The notes beneath the pieces were generated by a model that did not search any database, had not been told where the DNA came from, and saw only the letters and a list, made by a program, of their open reading frames with translations. From the NCBI RefSeq assembly GCF_004137085.1, contig NZ_QYBC01000002.1, positions 310,001 to 374,000 on the forward strand: a DNA stretch of 64,000 nt, written 5' to 3'. Shown in pieces: positions 35,546-44,322 of the stretch. Within the stretch, counting starts at the first letter, position 1, and each line of letters begins with the position of its first letter. The position numbers were made by a program, and so were the translations under genes. Source of the DNA: Lichenibacterium ramalinae. Its GTDB lineage: Bacteria; Pseudomonadota; Alphaproteobacteria; Rhizobiales; Beijerinckiaceae.

Positions 35546-36568
35546 TCAGGGCGCCTGGGGCGGGGTGGCGGCAGAAGCACCCGCGGCAGGAGCACCGGCG
35601 GCAGGAGCACCGCCAGCGGGAGGCGGGGCGACCGCAGGCGCGGCGGCGGTCGGCGGAGCGGATGGGACGGCGGCCGGCGTCGATGACGCCGTCGCCGGGC
35701 CCGGCGTGCCGTTCGGGCTGTTGAAGAAGCGGAAGAAGTCCGAGTCGGGGCTCAGCACCAGCTTCGTATGGTCGGGCCGCAGGCTCGACACATAGGCCTG
35801 CATGGTGCGGTAGAACGCGAAGAACTTCGGGTCACGCCCATAGGCCTCGGCGAAGATGCGGTTCCGCTCGGCGTCGCCCATGCCGCGCATCGTGTCGGCC
35901 TTGTTCTGGGCTTCGGCGCGCAGCACCACCACCTGCCGGTCCGCGTCGGCCCGGGTGGTCTGGGCCTGTTCGGAGCCCTTGGCGCGATATTCGGCCGCCT
36001 CGCGTCCGCGCTCGCTCTTCATCCGGTCGTAGATCTTCTCCGACAGTTCCGCCGGCAGGTCGGCGCGCCGGATCCGCACGTCGTTGACGGCGACGCCGAG
36101 GCGCCCGCCTTCCGTGTTCACGAGGTCGCGGATCCTGACCATCAGCTGGGCGCGCTGCTCGCGCACGATCTGCGTCAGCGTGACTTCGCCGAGGACGCGG
36201 CGCAGCGCCGAACTCAGGATCGATCCCAGCTGGTTGTTGGCCCGGCTCACCGTGCCGACCGTCTGGTAGAACTTCAGCGGGTCGGCGATGTGGTAGCGCA
36301 GGAAGGCGTCGACCAGGATGCGCTGGTTGTCGGAGGCCAGCACCTCCTGCTTGTCCGACTCGAGGTCGATGATGCGGTTGTCGAGGTCGACCACGCTTTC
36401 GAAGAACGGGACCTTGGCGTGCAGGCCCGGGTCGGCGATGACCCGCACCGGCTGGCCGAAGTACAGCACCAGCGCCTGTTCGGTCTGGCTGACGGTGAAG
36501 AGCGCGCCGCTCGCCACCACGAGGATGAGGAGGACGAGCCCCGCCGCGATATAGCCGCCGATCCTCAT
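35546..36568 (-). CDS. hflC: FtsH protease modulator HflC
   Basis: The 340-residue SPFH/prohibitin-family protein has an N-terminal transmembrane helix (IGGYIAAGLVLLILVVASGA, about 3-22) and an SPFH domain (VSQTEQALVLYFGQPVRVIA onward). A coiled coil holds RMKSERGREAAEYRAKGSEQ (about 190-260). The C-terminal about 60 residues are an Ala/Pro/Gly-rich tail with AGAPAAGA repeats, absent from E. coli HflC. HflK and HflC form a membrane cage around FtsH and limit its proteolysis. Its ATG overlaps the hflK stop (ATGA, 36565-36568). Confidence 0.95.
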   Translation of the reverse strand: MRIGGYIAAGLVLLILVVASGALFTVSQTEQALVLYFGQPVRVIADPGLHAKVPFFESVVDLDNRIIDLESDKQEVLASDNQRILVDAFLRYHIADPLKFYQTVGTVSRANNQLGSILSSALRRVLGEVTLTQIVREQRAQLMVRIRDLVNTEGGRLGVAVNDVRIRRADLPAELSEKIYDRMKSERGREAAEYRAKGSEQAQTTRADADRQVVVLRAEAQNKADTMRGMGDAERNRIFAEAYGRDPKFFAFYRTMQAYVSSLRPDHTKLVLSPDSDFFRFFNSPNGTPGPATASSTPAAVPSAPPTAAAPAVAPPPAGGAPAAGAPAAGASAATPPQAP

Positions 36569-37686
36569 GGCCTGCCTCCGAGGCCGGCGCCGGCCCTGTC
36601 GGCGCCGAGCGGCAGCACCGGCAGCACCCCCGCGCCGGTCTTGTCGATGATGGTCTTGTCGGCACCGGCCAGGACGGATTCCATGGTCTCGATGTAGATG
36701 CGCTCGCGCGTGATGTCGGGCGCGTTCTTGTATTGCGCGTAGACCTGCTCGAAGCGGGACGCCTGGCCCTGCGCCTCCTGCACGGTCTGGGTCTTGTAGC
36801 CTTCGGCCTCCTGCAGGATGGCGGCGGCGGCGCCGCGCGCCTCGGGCACGACCTTGTTGGCATAGGCCTGGGCCTCGTTGCCGAGGCGCTGCTGGTCCTG
36901 CTGGGCGGCCGTGACGTCGCGGAAGGCCGCGATCACCTGCTGGGGCGGATCGACCGACAGCAGCTGCACCTGCAGCACCAGCACGCCGGCCTTGTAGCCG
37001 TTGAGCACGCTCTGGATGAGGTTCTGCACCTCGGGCTCGATGGTCTTGCGGCCGGACGTCAGGATGTACTGGATCGGCTGGCGGCCGATGACCTCGCGCA
37101 TGGCGGATTCCGACACGGCCTTCACGGTCTCGTCCGGGCGGCGCAGGTTGAAGGCGTAGTATTCCGGATGCTCGGGGTCGATCTGCCAGATGACGCGGAA
37201 CTTCACGTCGGCGATGTTGTCGTCGCCGGTGAGCATCAGGCTTTCCGCCGGGACGTCGGTGCTGACCACCTGGCCGGTGCGGCGGGAATCGACGCCCGAA
37301 ACCGAACCGATGTCGGTCGAGTTGCGGTCCGTGACGGCGAGCTTGACGACGTCGCCGACCGGATAAGGCAGGTTGTAGTTCAGGCCGGCAGCGGTCTTGC
37401 CCGTGTAGCGCCCGAAGACGAGGTTGATGCCGACCTCGTTGGGCGCCACCGTGTAGAACCCGCTGGCGAGCCACAGCAGCGCCACCACAAGCACGATCGC
37501 GGCGATGCCGAGGCCGCCGCCGAGCGTGCCGCCCGGCACCATGCGCTTCAGGCGCGTCTGGCTGCGGCGGATGAACTCCTCGAGGTCCGGTGGCGTCTGC
37601 CCACCGCCGCCGGAACCCGGCCCCTGCCCCCAGGGCCCGGAATTGCCGGGCTTCCACGGCCCACCGCCTTGATTGCTCCAGGACAT
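36565..37686 (-). CDS. hflK: FtsH protease modulator HflK
   Basis: The 373-residue partner of HflC begins MSWSNQGGGPWKPGNSGPWG, a Gly/Pro/Trp-rich leader typical of HflK, then PPDLEEFIRRSQTRLKRMVP, a transmembrane helix (about 60-80) and an SPFH domain (GFYTVAPNEVGINLVFGRYT). It ends with a coiled coil rich in Ala/Gln. ATG at 37684-37686 is chosen since the leader matches the family. Overlaps hflC by 4 bases. About 160 bases separate it from folA, which may hold its own promoter. Confidence 0.96.
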   Translation of the reverse strand: MSWSNQGGGPWKPGNSGPWGQGPGSGGGGQTPPDLEEFIRRSQTRLKRMVPGGTLGGGLGIAAIVLVVALLWLASGFYTVAPNEVGINLVFGRYTGKTAAGLNYNLPYPVGDVVKLAVTDRNSTDIGSVSGVDSRRTGQVVSTDVPAESLMLTGDDNIADVKFRVIWQIDPEHPEYYAFNLRRPDETVKAVSESAMREVIGRQPIQYILTSGRKTIEPEVQNLIQSVLNGYKAGVLVLQVQLLSVDPPQQVIAAFRDVTAAQQDQQRLGNEAQAYANKVVPEARGAAAAILQEAEGYKTQTVQEAQGQASRFEQVYAQYKNAPDITRERIYIETMESVLAGADKTIIDKTGAGVLPVLPLGADRAGAGLGGRP

Positions 37687-37846
37687 CCCGTTCCTCGCCA
37701 GCGGCGGATCGCCGTCGACCGCATATAGGTGAGCGTAGACGCGGCAGCAATCGGCCGTGCCCACCCGCCGCGGGGTCGCCCCCTCGCGGCGCGCGAGCGA
37801 TGCCGCCTCGGCCCCGGCGCGGATCCCGCGTCAGGCTGTTGCCGAC

Positions 37847-38389
37847 TCACGCCGGATCCGAGGCGCGGGCCCGTTCAGGGGCCCTGGCATGCTCGACGAA
37901 GGTGAAGCCGGCCTCGTCCCTGGGTCCCCGGGTGCCCGGCACGCGGGACGTTTCGCGCCAGATCGCGGGGTCGATCGGGGGGAACAGGGCGTCGGCCTGC
38001 GGGGCCAAATCGACCTCCGTCAGGCGCAGGACGTCGGCCCTCGCCATGGCGGCGCGATAGATCTCGGCCCCGCCCGCCACCATCACCTCGCGGGCGCCGC
38101 TCGCCACCGCGATGGCTTCGGCGCGCTCCAGGGCCTCGTCGAGCGACGCGGCCGCGACGGTGCCGGCGGGGAGCGCCAGGGCCCGGTCCCGCGACACCAC
38201 GACGAGCGACCGGCCCGGCAGGGGGCGCCCGAGCGACGCGAAGGTCCTGCGCCCCATGACGACGGGCTTGCCCATGGTCTCGGCCTTGAAATGCGCGAGG
38301 TCGCCGGGCAGGCGCCAGGGCAGGCCGTCGGCGAGGCCGATGGCACCGTTGCGGGCCACCGCCGCGATGATGACGACGGGAAGCGTCAC
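37847..38389 (-). CDS. folA: Dihydrofolate reductase
   Basis: The 180-residue enzyme reduces dihydrofolate to tetrahydrofolate with NADPH, serving the folate spent by ThyA. Family segments are PVVIIAAVARNGAIGLADGLPWRLPGDLAHFK (residues about 4-35, with the catalytic acidic residue at D in PGDLAHFK), MGRRTFASLGRPLPGR (NADPH), and VMVAGGAEIYRAAM. Start is GTG at 38387-38389, in a GTGA overlap with the GNAT gene. Residues beyond 160 form a short charged tail. The thyA-folA linkage is interrupted here by two unrelated genes. Confidence 0.93.
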   Translation of the reverse strand: MTLPVVIIAAVARNGAIGLADGLPWRLPGDLAHFKAETMGKPVVMGRRTFASLGRPLPGRSLVVVSRDRALALPAGTVAAASLDEALERAEAIAVASGAREVMVAGGAEIYRAAMARADVLRLTEVDLAPQADALFPPIDPAIWRETSRVPGTRGPRDEAGFTFVEHARAPERARASDPA

Positions 38390-38871
38390 GCAGGCTCCTC
38401 CCCCAGGCGTGCCAGCGCCGCCCCGTCGAGCCGGCAGCCCGTCCATTCGTCCTGGAGGGCGGCGCCGAGGCCGCGGTAGAAGGCGATGGCGGGCGCGTTC
38501 CAATCGAGGACGCTCCACTGCAGCCGCGTCAGCCCCTCGTCGCGGCAGCGCCGCGCCAGGCGCGCCAGCAGGGCCCGGCCGAGCCCGTGCCGCCGGTGCT
38601 CCGGCCGCACGTAGAGGTCTTCGAGGTAGAGGCCGTGCCGCCCCGTGAAGGTCGAGAAATCGTAGAACCACAGCGCCATGCCGGCCGGCCGGCCGTCGCG
38701 CTCGGCGATGTCGCAGAAGACGCGCGGTTGCCGGCAGAACAGGGCTTCGGCGAGGTCGCCGGGCGTGGAGCGCACAGCGTGGGAGAGGCGCTCGTAGGCG
38801 GCCGGCTCCGTCACGAAGCCGTGGATCGTCGCGGCATCGGCCGGGACGGCGGGGCGGATGGCGACCGTCAT
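38386..38871 (-). CDS. GNAT-family N-acetyltransferase
   Basis: The 161-residue acetyltransferase is of the diamine N-acetyltransferase (SSAT) type by sequence: RPAVPADAATIHGFV at the N-terminus, MALWFYDFSTFTGRHGLYLEDLYVRPEHRRHGLGRALLARLA (about 68-110), and LQWSVLDWNAPAIAFYRGLGA, the pattern common to SSAT-like GNATs. EHRRHGLGRALL is the acetyl-CoA pyrophosphate loop. The substrate may be a polyamine or thialysine-like amine. It overlaps both neighbours by 4 bases (ATGA with the upstream gene, GTGA with folA), so it is translated as part of the thyA-folA operon. Confidence 0.9.
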   Translation of the reverse strand: MTVAIRPAVPADAATIHGFVTEPAAYERLSHAVRSTPGDLAEALFCRQPRVFCDIAERDGRPAGMALWFYDFSTFTGRHGLYLEDLYVRPEHRRHGLGRALLARLARRCRDEGLTRLQWSVLDWNAPAIAFYRGLGAALQDEWTGCRLDGAALARLGEEPA

Positions 38872-40136
38872 GGCACCGGCACGGCGGGAGACAGGGGCGG
38901 GACGGGTACGGCGCGCGCATCGCGCCGCAGTGCCGTCGCAACGAGGACGAAGCCGACGAGCAGCACGGGCCCGCCGAGCGACATGCGGGTGCCGGGCAAG
39001 ACGCCCATCAGCAGCATGGCCAGCAGGCCGAGCCCCCCCGTGAACGCGCAGCCGACCAGCAGCGCGTCGAGCTTCCGCCCGGGCAGCACCCGCGCCAGGG
39101 CCGGCAGCATCAGGGCCAGGGCCACCCCGAGCAGGACGAGGTCGTAATCGTAGAGGTAGGGGCTGAGGAGCAGCGTCACGGCGAGCAGCAGGCCCGCGGC
39201 GGCGGCGGGGTCCCGCAGGCGCGCGACCGTGGCGGCGGCCAGGGCCAGCGCGCCGCAGGCCACGACGCCGTGGACCAGCAGGGCGAGCGCCGCCGAAACG
39301 CCGGCCGCCATCAGGAAGGCGTCGACCGACACCATGCGGTGCAGCGGGAACCGGCCCGCCGCCATGAAGCCGCCGCTCTGGCCCAGCCCGGCCAGGAAGG
39401 CCGGCAGCGTGCCGGGGCCGCTGGCCGTCAGCGACGCGGCGGTGAGCAGCGCCGCCGCCACGGCGGCGGCGGCGAGCGCCCGCCAGTCGCGCCGCAGCAG
39501 GAACAGCAGCGGCAGCCCGAGCGCGAGATGCGGCTTGAGGGCCAGCAGCACGCCCGCCGTGAGGCCGGCGGCGGCGCCCCGCCGCCGCAGCGCCAGCAGG
39601 GCGGAGAGGCCGGCCAGGCCCGCCGTGAGGAAGCCGTTCTGGCCGATGCGCAGGTCGATCAGCGCCGCCGGCGCGACGGCGAGCAGCGCGGTCCAAACCC
39701 AGGGGCCGGCGAGGCGCCGCAGCACCGCGACGAAGAGCGCCAGCGTCGCCCCGGCGAAGAGCGCGAAGGCCGCCCCGACCGGCAGCAGCGCCAAGGGGGC
39801 GAGGAGCAGGCCGAAGACCGGGGGATAGTTGAAGGGCAGCACGACCGCATGGTTCCCCATGGCGCGCTCGATGTCGGCGAGCCGCGTGGCGTCGTAGGCC
39901 TCCGCCAGCCGCCCCTCCAGCGCCAGCCTCCCCACCGCCACGAAGGCGTGGAAGTCGACGATCTCGGGGCGATCGGGCGCGGCGCCGACCGCCGTCACGG
40001 CGGCCAGCGTGCCGAAGGCCAGCTGCAGCGCCAGCACCCCGACGAGCACGACCCGCAGCGTGCGGCTCACCCGCGCGTCGGCGAGGCGACGGGCAGGAGC
40101 CCCGCCGCGGGCCTCCGATGCCGGGAGCGCCGTCAA
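38868..40136 (-). CDS. GT87-like (DUF2029) polytopic membrane protein
   Basis: The 422-residue protein has about ten to twelve transmembrane helices. The N-terminal [23 protein letters not shown] carries the DFHVF-like aspartate of GT-C glycosyltransferases, and [19 protein letters not shown] is the usual NYPP motif of the GT87/DUF2029 family (actinobacterial members are polyprenyl-phosphate mannosyltransferases). It may transfer a sugar from a lipid carrier on the periplasmic side. It sits between thyA and the GNAT gene, overlapping each by 4 bases (ATGA), an arrangement with no obvious functional link to folate. Confidence 0.85.
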   Translation of the reverse strand: MTALPASEARGGAPARRLADARVSRTLRVVLVGVLALQLAFGTLAAVTAVGAAPDRPEIVDFHAFVAVGRLALEGRLAEAYDATRLADIERAMGNHAVVLPFNYPPVFGLLLAPLALLPVGAAFALFAGATLALFVAVLRRLAGPWVWTALLAVAPAALIDLRIGQNGFLTAGLAGLSALLALRRRGAAAGLTAGVLLALKPHLALGLPLLFLLRRDWRALAAAAVAAALLTAASLTASGPGTLPAFLAGLGQSGGFMAAGRFPLHRMVSVDAFLMAAGVSAALALLVHGVVACGALALAAATVARLRDPAAAAGLLLAVTLLLSPYLYDYDLVLLGVALALMLPALARVLPGRKLDALLVGCAFTGGLGLLAMLLMGVLPGTRMSLGGPVLLVGFVLVATALRRDARAVPVPPLSPAVPVP

Positions 40137-40942
40137 ACCGCCACCGGAGCCTTGATGGCCGGCCAGGGCTCGTATCCCGCGATGGCGATGTCGGCGAAGG
40201 CGACGTCGAAGAGGTCGCGGACGTCAGGGTTCACCGTCAGGCGCGGCAGGGGGCGCGGCGCGCGGCCCAGCTGCTCGCGCACCTGTTCGACATGGTTGGC
40301 GTAGATGTGGGCGTCGCCGAAGGCATGGACGAAGGTGCCGGGGACGTAGCCGCAGTGGCGCGCCACCAGGACGAGCAAGAGCGCGTAGGAGGCGATGTTG
40401 AACGGGACGCCGAGGAAGAGGTCGGCGGAGCGCTGGTAGAGCTGCAACGACAGCCGCCGTCCGCCATCGGGCAAGGGTTCGGTATAAAACTGGAACAGGC
40501 AGTGGCAGGGCGCCAGCGCCATGCGGTCGAGGTCGGCGACGTTCCAGGCGGAGACGATGAGGCGCCGGCTGTCCGGGTTGCGCACGAGTTCGGCCAGCAC
40601 GGCGCGCAACTGGTCGTGGGTGCGCCCGTCGGCGCCCTCCCAGGACCGCCACTGGCGCCCGTAGACGGGGCCGAGGTCGCCGCGCTCGTCGGCCCACTCG
40701 TCCCAGATGGAGACGCCGTTCTCCTTGAGGTAGCCGATGTTGGTGTCGCCCCGGATGAACCAGAGCAACTCGTGCACGATCGACTTCAGGTGCAGTCGCT
40801 TGGTGGTGACGAGGGGGAAGCCGTCGGCCAGGTCGAACCTCAGCTGCGGACCGAAGACCGACAGCGTGCCGGTGCCGGTCCGGTCGCTCTTGGGCGTCCC
40901 GGTCTCGAGCACGTGGGCCAGGAGGTCGAGGTAGTTCCGCAT
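40133..40942 (-). CDS. thyA: Thymidylate synthase
   Basis: The 269-residue ThyA methylates dUMP with methylene-THF, yielding dihydrofolate. It begins [20 protein letters not shown]; the catalytic Cys is in [11 protein letters not shown] (about residue 151), with YGRQWRSW upstream, [19 protein letters not shown] for dUMP binding, and [17 protein letters not shown] later. Length is normal for the short bacterial form. ATG at 40940-40942 is chosen; upstream codons read through the intergenic region. It heads the chain thyA, GT87-like gene, GNAT, folA, and lies 117 bases downstream of the tmRNA gene on the same strand. Confidence 0.97.
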   Translation of the reverse strand: MRNYLDLLAHVLETGTPKSDRTGTGTLSVFGPQLRFDLADGFPLVTTKRLHLKSIVHELLWFIRGDTNIGYLKENGVSIWDEWADERGDLGPVYGRQWRSWEGADGRTHDQLRAVLAELVRNPDSRRLIVSAWNVADLDRMALAPCHCLFQFYTEPLPDGGRRLSLQLYQRSADLFLGVPFNIASYALLLVLVARHCGYVPGTFVHAFGDAHIYANHVEQVREQLGRAPRPLPRLTVNPDVRDLFDVAFADIAIAGYEPWPAIKAPVAV

Positions 40943-41058
40943 CGCCGAAGGCTCCCGCCGGACCCGGATGGGCCGGGCATGCCGGCCGCACGAGCGCATA
41001 GCATAATGGCGGCTCCTTACGGATCCGTCACGATCTGGATAAACGGGATGGCAGAAGT

Positions 41059-41370
41059 GGAGGCTTCTGTTGCCAGGTGCCTCCGAACCCCGCCTAGAAG
41101 TGCTACCCCCTAGGGCTTGATTCCCAGTACCTTCACCGCATTACGCAGCGACGGCCACCGGAGCATAGTTGTCATTGGCAACTATAGGTTTAGCCCGATA
41201 ACGGCGGTACAATGCCGAGCAAAAGAGATCCCTTTACACCCACGTCAATCCTATTTCGGGCCCACCAAAAGCCTTTCGCAAAAGGCCTTGGGTGGACCCG
41301 CCCGGTACCGCCCCGGGGTCCGTATGGTTTATTCCGAATTCCATTTATCGCCATATTGGCCGAAGCCACG
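41059..41370 (-). ncRNA. ssrA: tmRNA, two-piece (circularly permuted) alphaproteobacterial type
   Basis: On the minus strand the acceptor piece comes first (about 41370 to 41291, ending CGGGTCCACC), then a 27-base intervening hairpin (41290-41264), then the coding piece (41263 to about 41059). GGGCCCG (41263-41257) pairs with CGGGTCC (41300-41294) as a 7-bp acceptor stem with the G3-U70 wobble that alanyl-tRNA synthetase needs. GGATTGACG follows as in tmRNA D-regions. The tag frame 41179-41141 encodes ANDNYAPVAVAA and stops TAA, preceded by TATAGTT, the usual resume-codon context. The 3' end is the hairpin GGAGGC...GCCTCC (41084-41059). CCA is not fully encoded. Piece ends are approximate. 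Confidence 0.94.
41141..41179 (-). other. tmRNA proteolysis-tag reading frame
   Basis: GCC at 41179-41177 is the resume codon; the 12 sense codons give ANDNYAPVAVAA, and TAA is at 41143-41141. The AND-N start and hydrophobic AVAA end match alphaproteobacterial tags recognised by ClpXP through SspB and the C-terminal AA. Confidence 0.95.
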
Positions 41371-41376
41371 ACGAGG

Positions 41377-41405
41377 ATGATAGTCTCCCCGGCCCCGCGA
41401 TTCAA
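41377..41405 (-). promoter_or_regulatory. Sigma-70 type promoter of ssrA
   Basis: On the minus strand TTGAAT (41405-41400), a 17-base spacer and TATCAT (41382-41377). The start point would fall near 41370, exactly where the acceptor piece of tmRNA should begin. It is the best-matching housekeeping promoter seen in the window. The plus-strand gap 41406-41502 before the next gene shows no other clear signal. Confidence 0.8.
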
Positions 41406-41502
41406 GGGGGGTCGTGACGGTCGCGCGACCCTCCGGGACCGTGGCGGCGTTGCGGTGGGGCGGCCCCCGTGGCAAGGGTCGGCGGCACGGAGCCCCTCGA
41501 CC

Positions 41503-42840
41503 ATGACGGCCAACGACGGCGATGCTTCGGCGACGGGCGGCGGCGACACGCTGGCGGCCCTGCGCCGCGGCGACCTCGCCGGGGCGCGGGAACTCAGGTT
41601 CGACGGCACGCTGGCGGCCGTGCCCGACGAGGTCTTGGCACTGGCCGACACGCTCGAGGTTCTGGACCTCGGCCGCGGCACCCTGACCGACCTGCCGGCC
41701 GGGATGGCGCGCCTGCACCGGCTGCGGGTCCTGTTCCTGTCCGGCCACCGCTTCGCCCGGCTGCCGCCCGTGCTCGGCGACTGCGCCGCGCTGCAACAGA
41801 TCGGCTGCCGCGGCACGGGCCTGCGGGACGTGCCCGGCGAGGCCCTGCCGCCGCGGCTGCGCTGGCTCACCCTGACCGACAACGCGATCGAGACCCTGCC
41901 CGAGGCGCTCGGGGCGCGGCCGGAGCTGCAGAAGCTGATGCTGGCGGGCAACCGGCTGACGGCCCTGCCGGCGTCCCTCGCGGGCGCCGACCGGCTCGAA
42001 CTCGTCCGCCTCGCCGCCAACCGCTTCGCGGCGCTGCCGCCCTGGCTCGCCGCCCTGCCCCGGCTCGCCTGGGCCGCCTGGGCCGGCAACCCGGCCGATG
42101 CCGCGGCGGAGCCGGCCGACACCGCCCTCGTGCCCTGGCGGGACCTCGCGCCCGGGCCGCTGCTCGGCGAGGGCGCGTCGGGGCGGGTGCATGCGGCGCT
42201 GTGGCACGATCCCGCCGCGGCGGCGCCCCGGCGCGTGGCGGTGAAGCTGTTCAAGGGCGCCATGACCAGCGACGGCTTGCCCGACCGCGAGATGGCGGCC
42301 GCGCTGCTGGCGGGGGACCATCCGCACCTTGCGGGCGCGCTCGGCCGCATCGCCGGGCACCCCGAGGGCGCGGCGGGGCTGGTGATGCCGCTGCTGCCGG
42401 CGGGCTGGCGCGCCCTCGCCGGGCCGCCGAGCCTCGCGAGCTGCACGCGCGACGTCTACGACCCGGCCCTGCGGCTCACGCCCGCGGTGGCGCTGCGGCT
42501 CGCGGGCGGCATCGCGGCGGCGGCGGCGCATCTCCACGCGCGCGGCCTGATGCACGGCGACCTCTATGCCCACAACATCCTGTGGGACGGCGCCACGGGG
42601 TCGGGAGCGCTGACCGATTTCGGCGCCGCCTCCGGCCTGCCGCCCGGAGCGGCGGGCGCGGCCTGGCGCCGGGTCGAGGTACGGGCCTTCGGGCTGCTGC
42701 TCGGTGAGGTGCTGGACCGGTGCGGCGCTGTCGCGCCCGCGCTGCACGGGCTGGTGCAGGCCTGCACGGGGCCGGCGCGGGAGCGGCCCGCCATGGCCGA
42801 GGTGGCGGATCGCTTGTCGGCCGACGCCGTCGCGCCCTGA
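41503..42840 (+). CDS. Leucine-rich-repeat protein with C-terminal serine/threonine protein kinase domain
   Basis: The 445-residue protein has about seven leucine-rich repeats (residues 30-205, units such as LEVLDLGRGTLTDLPAGMARL and LQKLMLAGNRLTALPASLAGA). A eukaryotic-type kinase domain follows (about 215-440): G-loop LLGEGASGRVHAAL, VAVKLFKG (ATP lysine), catalytic loop MHGDLYAHNIL (HRD is HGD), and DFGAAS (DFG). All core catalytic residues are present, so it should be active. There is no signal peptide, membrane helix or GTPase domain, so it is not a ROCO protein. ATG 41503 follows GGAG at 41490. The gene stands alone next to ssrA; targets are unknown. Confidence 0.88.
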   Translation: MTANDGDASATGGGDTLAALRRGDLAGARELRFDGTLAAVPDEVLALADTLEVLDLGRGTLTDLPAGMARLHRLRVLFLSGHRFARLPPVLGDCAALQQIGCRGTGLRDVPGEALPPRLRWLTLTDNAIETLPEALGARPELQKLMLAGNRLTALPASLAGADRLELVRLAANRFAALPPWLAALPRLAWAAWAGNPADAAAEPADTALVPWRDLAPGPLLGEGASGRVHAALWHDPAAAAPRRVAVKLFKGAMTSDGLPDREMAAALLAGDHPHLAGALGRIAGHPEGAAGLVMPLLPAGWRALAGPPSLASCTRDVYDPALRLTPAVALRLAGGIAAAAAHLHARGLMHGDLYAHNILWDGATGSGALTDFGAASGLPPGAAGAAWRRVEVRAFGLLLGEVLDRCGAVAPALHGLVQACTGPARERPAMAEVADRLSADAVAP

Positions 42841-42907
42841 AGCGGGCGCCACGGCGGGGCATCGTCTCGTGGGCGGGTCCGCTGCCGCGGGCCCGCCCGG
42901 GGCAACG

Positions 42908-43792
42908 TCAGGCGAGGTCGCGCATCGTGCCGGCCCGGCCGCCGAAGGCGGCCGCGATGGCGCCGAGCACGAGGGCCAGCACCATGGCGAGGGACGCCTG
43001 CGAGGTCGTCCGCGCCGTGGCATCGGCGATCTCGGTCGCCTTGGCCTTCGCCTGGGCGGCGGCCTGCTGGTACTGCTGGCGATATTGGGCGACCTGGGCC
43101 TTGGCGTCGTCGAGCGGGATGCCGCGCGCCTTGGCGAGGGCTTCGGCCGCCTTGTCGCTCGCCTGCTGCTGCTGGGCGGCATCGCCCGTCAGTGCTGCCC
43201 GCACGGCCGAGGCCGCGGTGTCACGCAGCTGCGCCGGGTCCTGCACGTCCGTGGCGCTCTTGATCTGGCCCTCGATGCCGGCCAGCGGATCCTTGATCTG
43301 CGGCAGCGCGGGGGCGACGGCCTGGGCGGCGGTCTGCACCGTACCGCCGACGAGGTGGCCGGCGCCGCCGACGATGCCCGAGACGGCGCCGAAGGCGCCC
43401 GAGAAGACCGAACCGACAGCCGACGACAGCAGGAACACCACCACCAGCGTGGTGGCGGCCCAGGCGACGAGGCCGTGGTAGCCGTTGGTCATGCGCCCGG
43501 GCTTGCCCGACAGGCGGCCGGCCAGGAAGCCGCCGGCCGCCGACGCGACGATGCCGGACACGATCCACCAGACGGCGGCACCGATCGACAGGCTGGAGGC
43601 GGACGGCGTGCCGCTCGTGGCGGGGTCCACCGTGGCGAGGCCGATGCCGAGGCCGAGGATGGACAGCAGCAGCTGGACGACGAGGCCCGCGACGACGCCG
43701 GCGAAGACGGCGCCCCAGGAGATCCGGTGACGCTCATGCGCCGGAACGGCGAGGGGGGTGGCGATGCCGGCGGACAGGGGAGAGATGGCCAT
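42908..43792 (-). CDS. Membrane protein of unknown function, next to CsbD-like genes
   Basis: The 294-residue protein has three transmembrane helices in its first half (about 27-50, 68-95, 107-130; the first reads ISWGAVFAGVVAGLVVQLLL). An Ala/Gln-rich helical segment follows (about 165-250, QYRQQYQQAAAQAKAKATEI) and a last helix (about 262-285). The N-terminal WGAVFAGVVAG segment occurs in 'PhnA-like' membrane proteins of Methylobacterium-type bacteria, but no function is established. It starts 3 bases after the next gene's stop, so both are one operon with stress-protein character. Confidence 0.75.
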   Translation of the reverse strand: MAISPLSAGIATPLAVPAHERHRISWGAVFAGVVAGLVVQLLLSILGLGIGLATVDPATSGTPSASSLSIGAAVWWIVSGIVASAAGGFLAGRLSGKPGRMTNGYHGLVAWAATTLVVVFLLSSAVGSVFSGAFGAVSGIVGGAGHLVGGTVQTAAQAVAPALPQIKDPLAGIEGQIKSATDVQDPAQLRDTAASAVRAALTGDAAQQQQASDKAAEALAKARGIPLDDAKAQVAQYRQQYQQAAAQAKAKATEIADATARTTSQASLAMVLALVLGAIAAAFGGRAGTMRDLA

Positions 43793-43795
43793 GGT

Positions 43796-44161
43796 TCAAC
43801 GACGCACGCTGTTGGAGAGGAGCCCGAGGGCGTAGCCGGCCACGCCCACGACGACGAGGGCGGCCAGGGGGGAGCGCTCGAGGCGCCGACGGAGGGGCGC
43901 GGCGCCGCGCCGGAGATCGCGACGCACGTCGTCGTAGGCGTCTGTCGTGCGGTCCGCGACCCTGCCGGCGAGGTTGCGCGCCGCGTCGGCAGCGTCCTCG
44001 ATGCCGTCCTGGGCGCGGCCGTAGAGGTTCTGGCCCTTGCCGGCGACCTCGTGGGCGACGCCGGCCCCGCGCCGTCCGGCATCGCCGGTCACCATGCCGA
44101 AGGTCTGCTCGACCTGGCCGGCCGCGTCACGCAACGCGCCTTCCATTCTGTTTCGATTCAT
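43796..44161 (-). CDS. CsbD-like protein with C-terminal membrane helix
   Basis: The 121-residue product begins MNRNRMEGALRDAAGQVEQT, a CsbD-type start (NxNxxEGxxxxxxGxxKxxxG). A central amphipathic Ala/Asp/Arg helix (45-90) and one transmembrane helix near the C-terminus (LAALVVVGVAGYALGLLS) follow. ATG at 44159-44161 is preceded by AGAGGAAG, a good ribosome binding site. CsbD proteins are stress-induced and of unknown mechanism. The membrane anchor resembles ElaB/YqjD-type proteins, which tether ribosomes to membranes; such a role here is inference. Confidence 0.8.
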   Translation of the reverse strand: MNRNRMEGALRDAAGQVEQTFGMVTGDAGRRGAGVAHEVAGKGQNLYGRAQDGIEDAADAARNLAGRVADRTTDAYDDVRRDLRRGAAPLRRRLERSPLAALVVVGVAGYALGLLSNSVRR

Positions 44162-44322
44162 CGCTTCCTCTTGAGAGACGCGGCCGCGCACCCGTTGCGC
44201 GGCCCTGGAGCAGGTCGCGGCCGGGTCGAACACCCGGCCGTCGGGCCGTGCCCTTCAAAATATCGGTCGGGGCCGCACGAGGCGGCGGTCACTCGGGCAC
44301 GGTGGTCGCCCGGTGGCGGCCG

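Noticed and set aside
41117-41380. Protein-like open frames on both strands between thyA and the LRR kinase gene
   Set aside because: They coincide with the conserved tmRNA elements (tag frame, acceptor stem, intervening hairpin) and have no ribosome binding site or codon bias like neighbouring genes.
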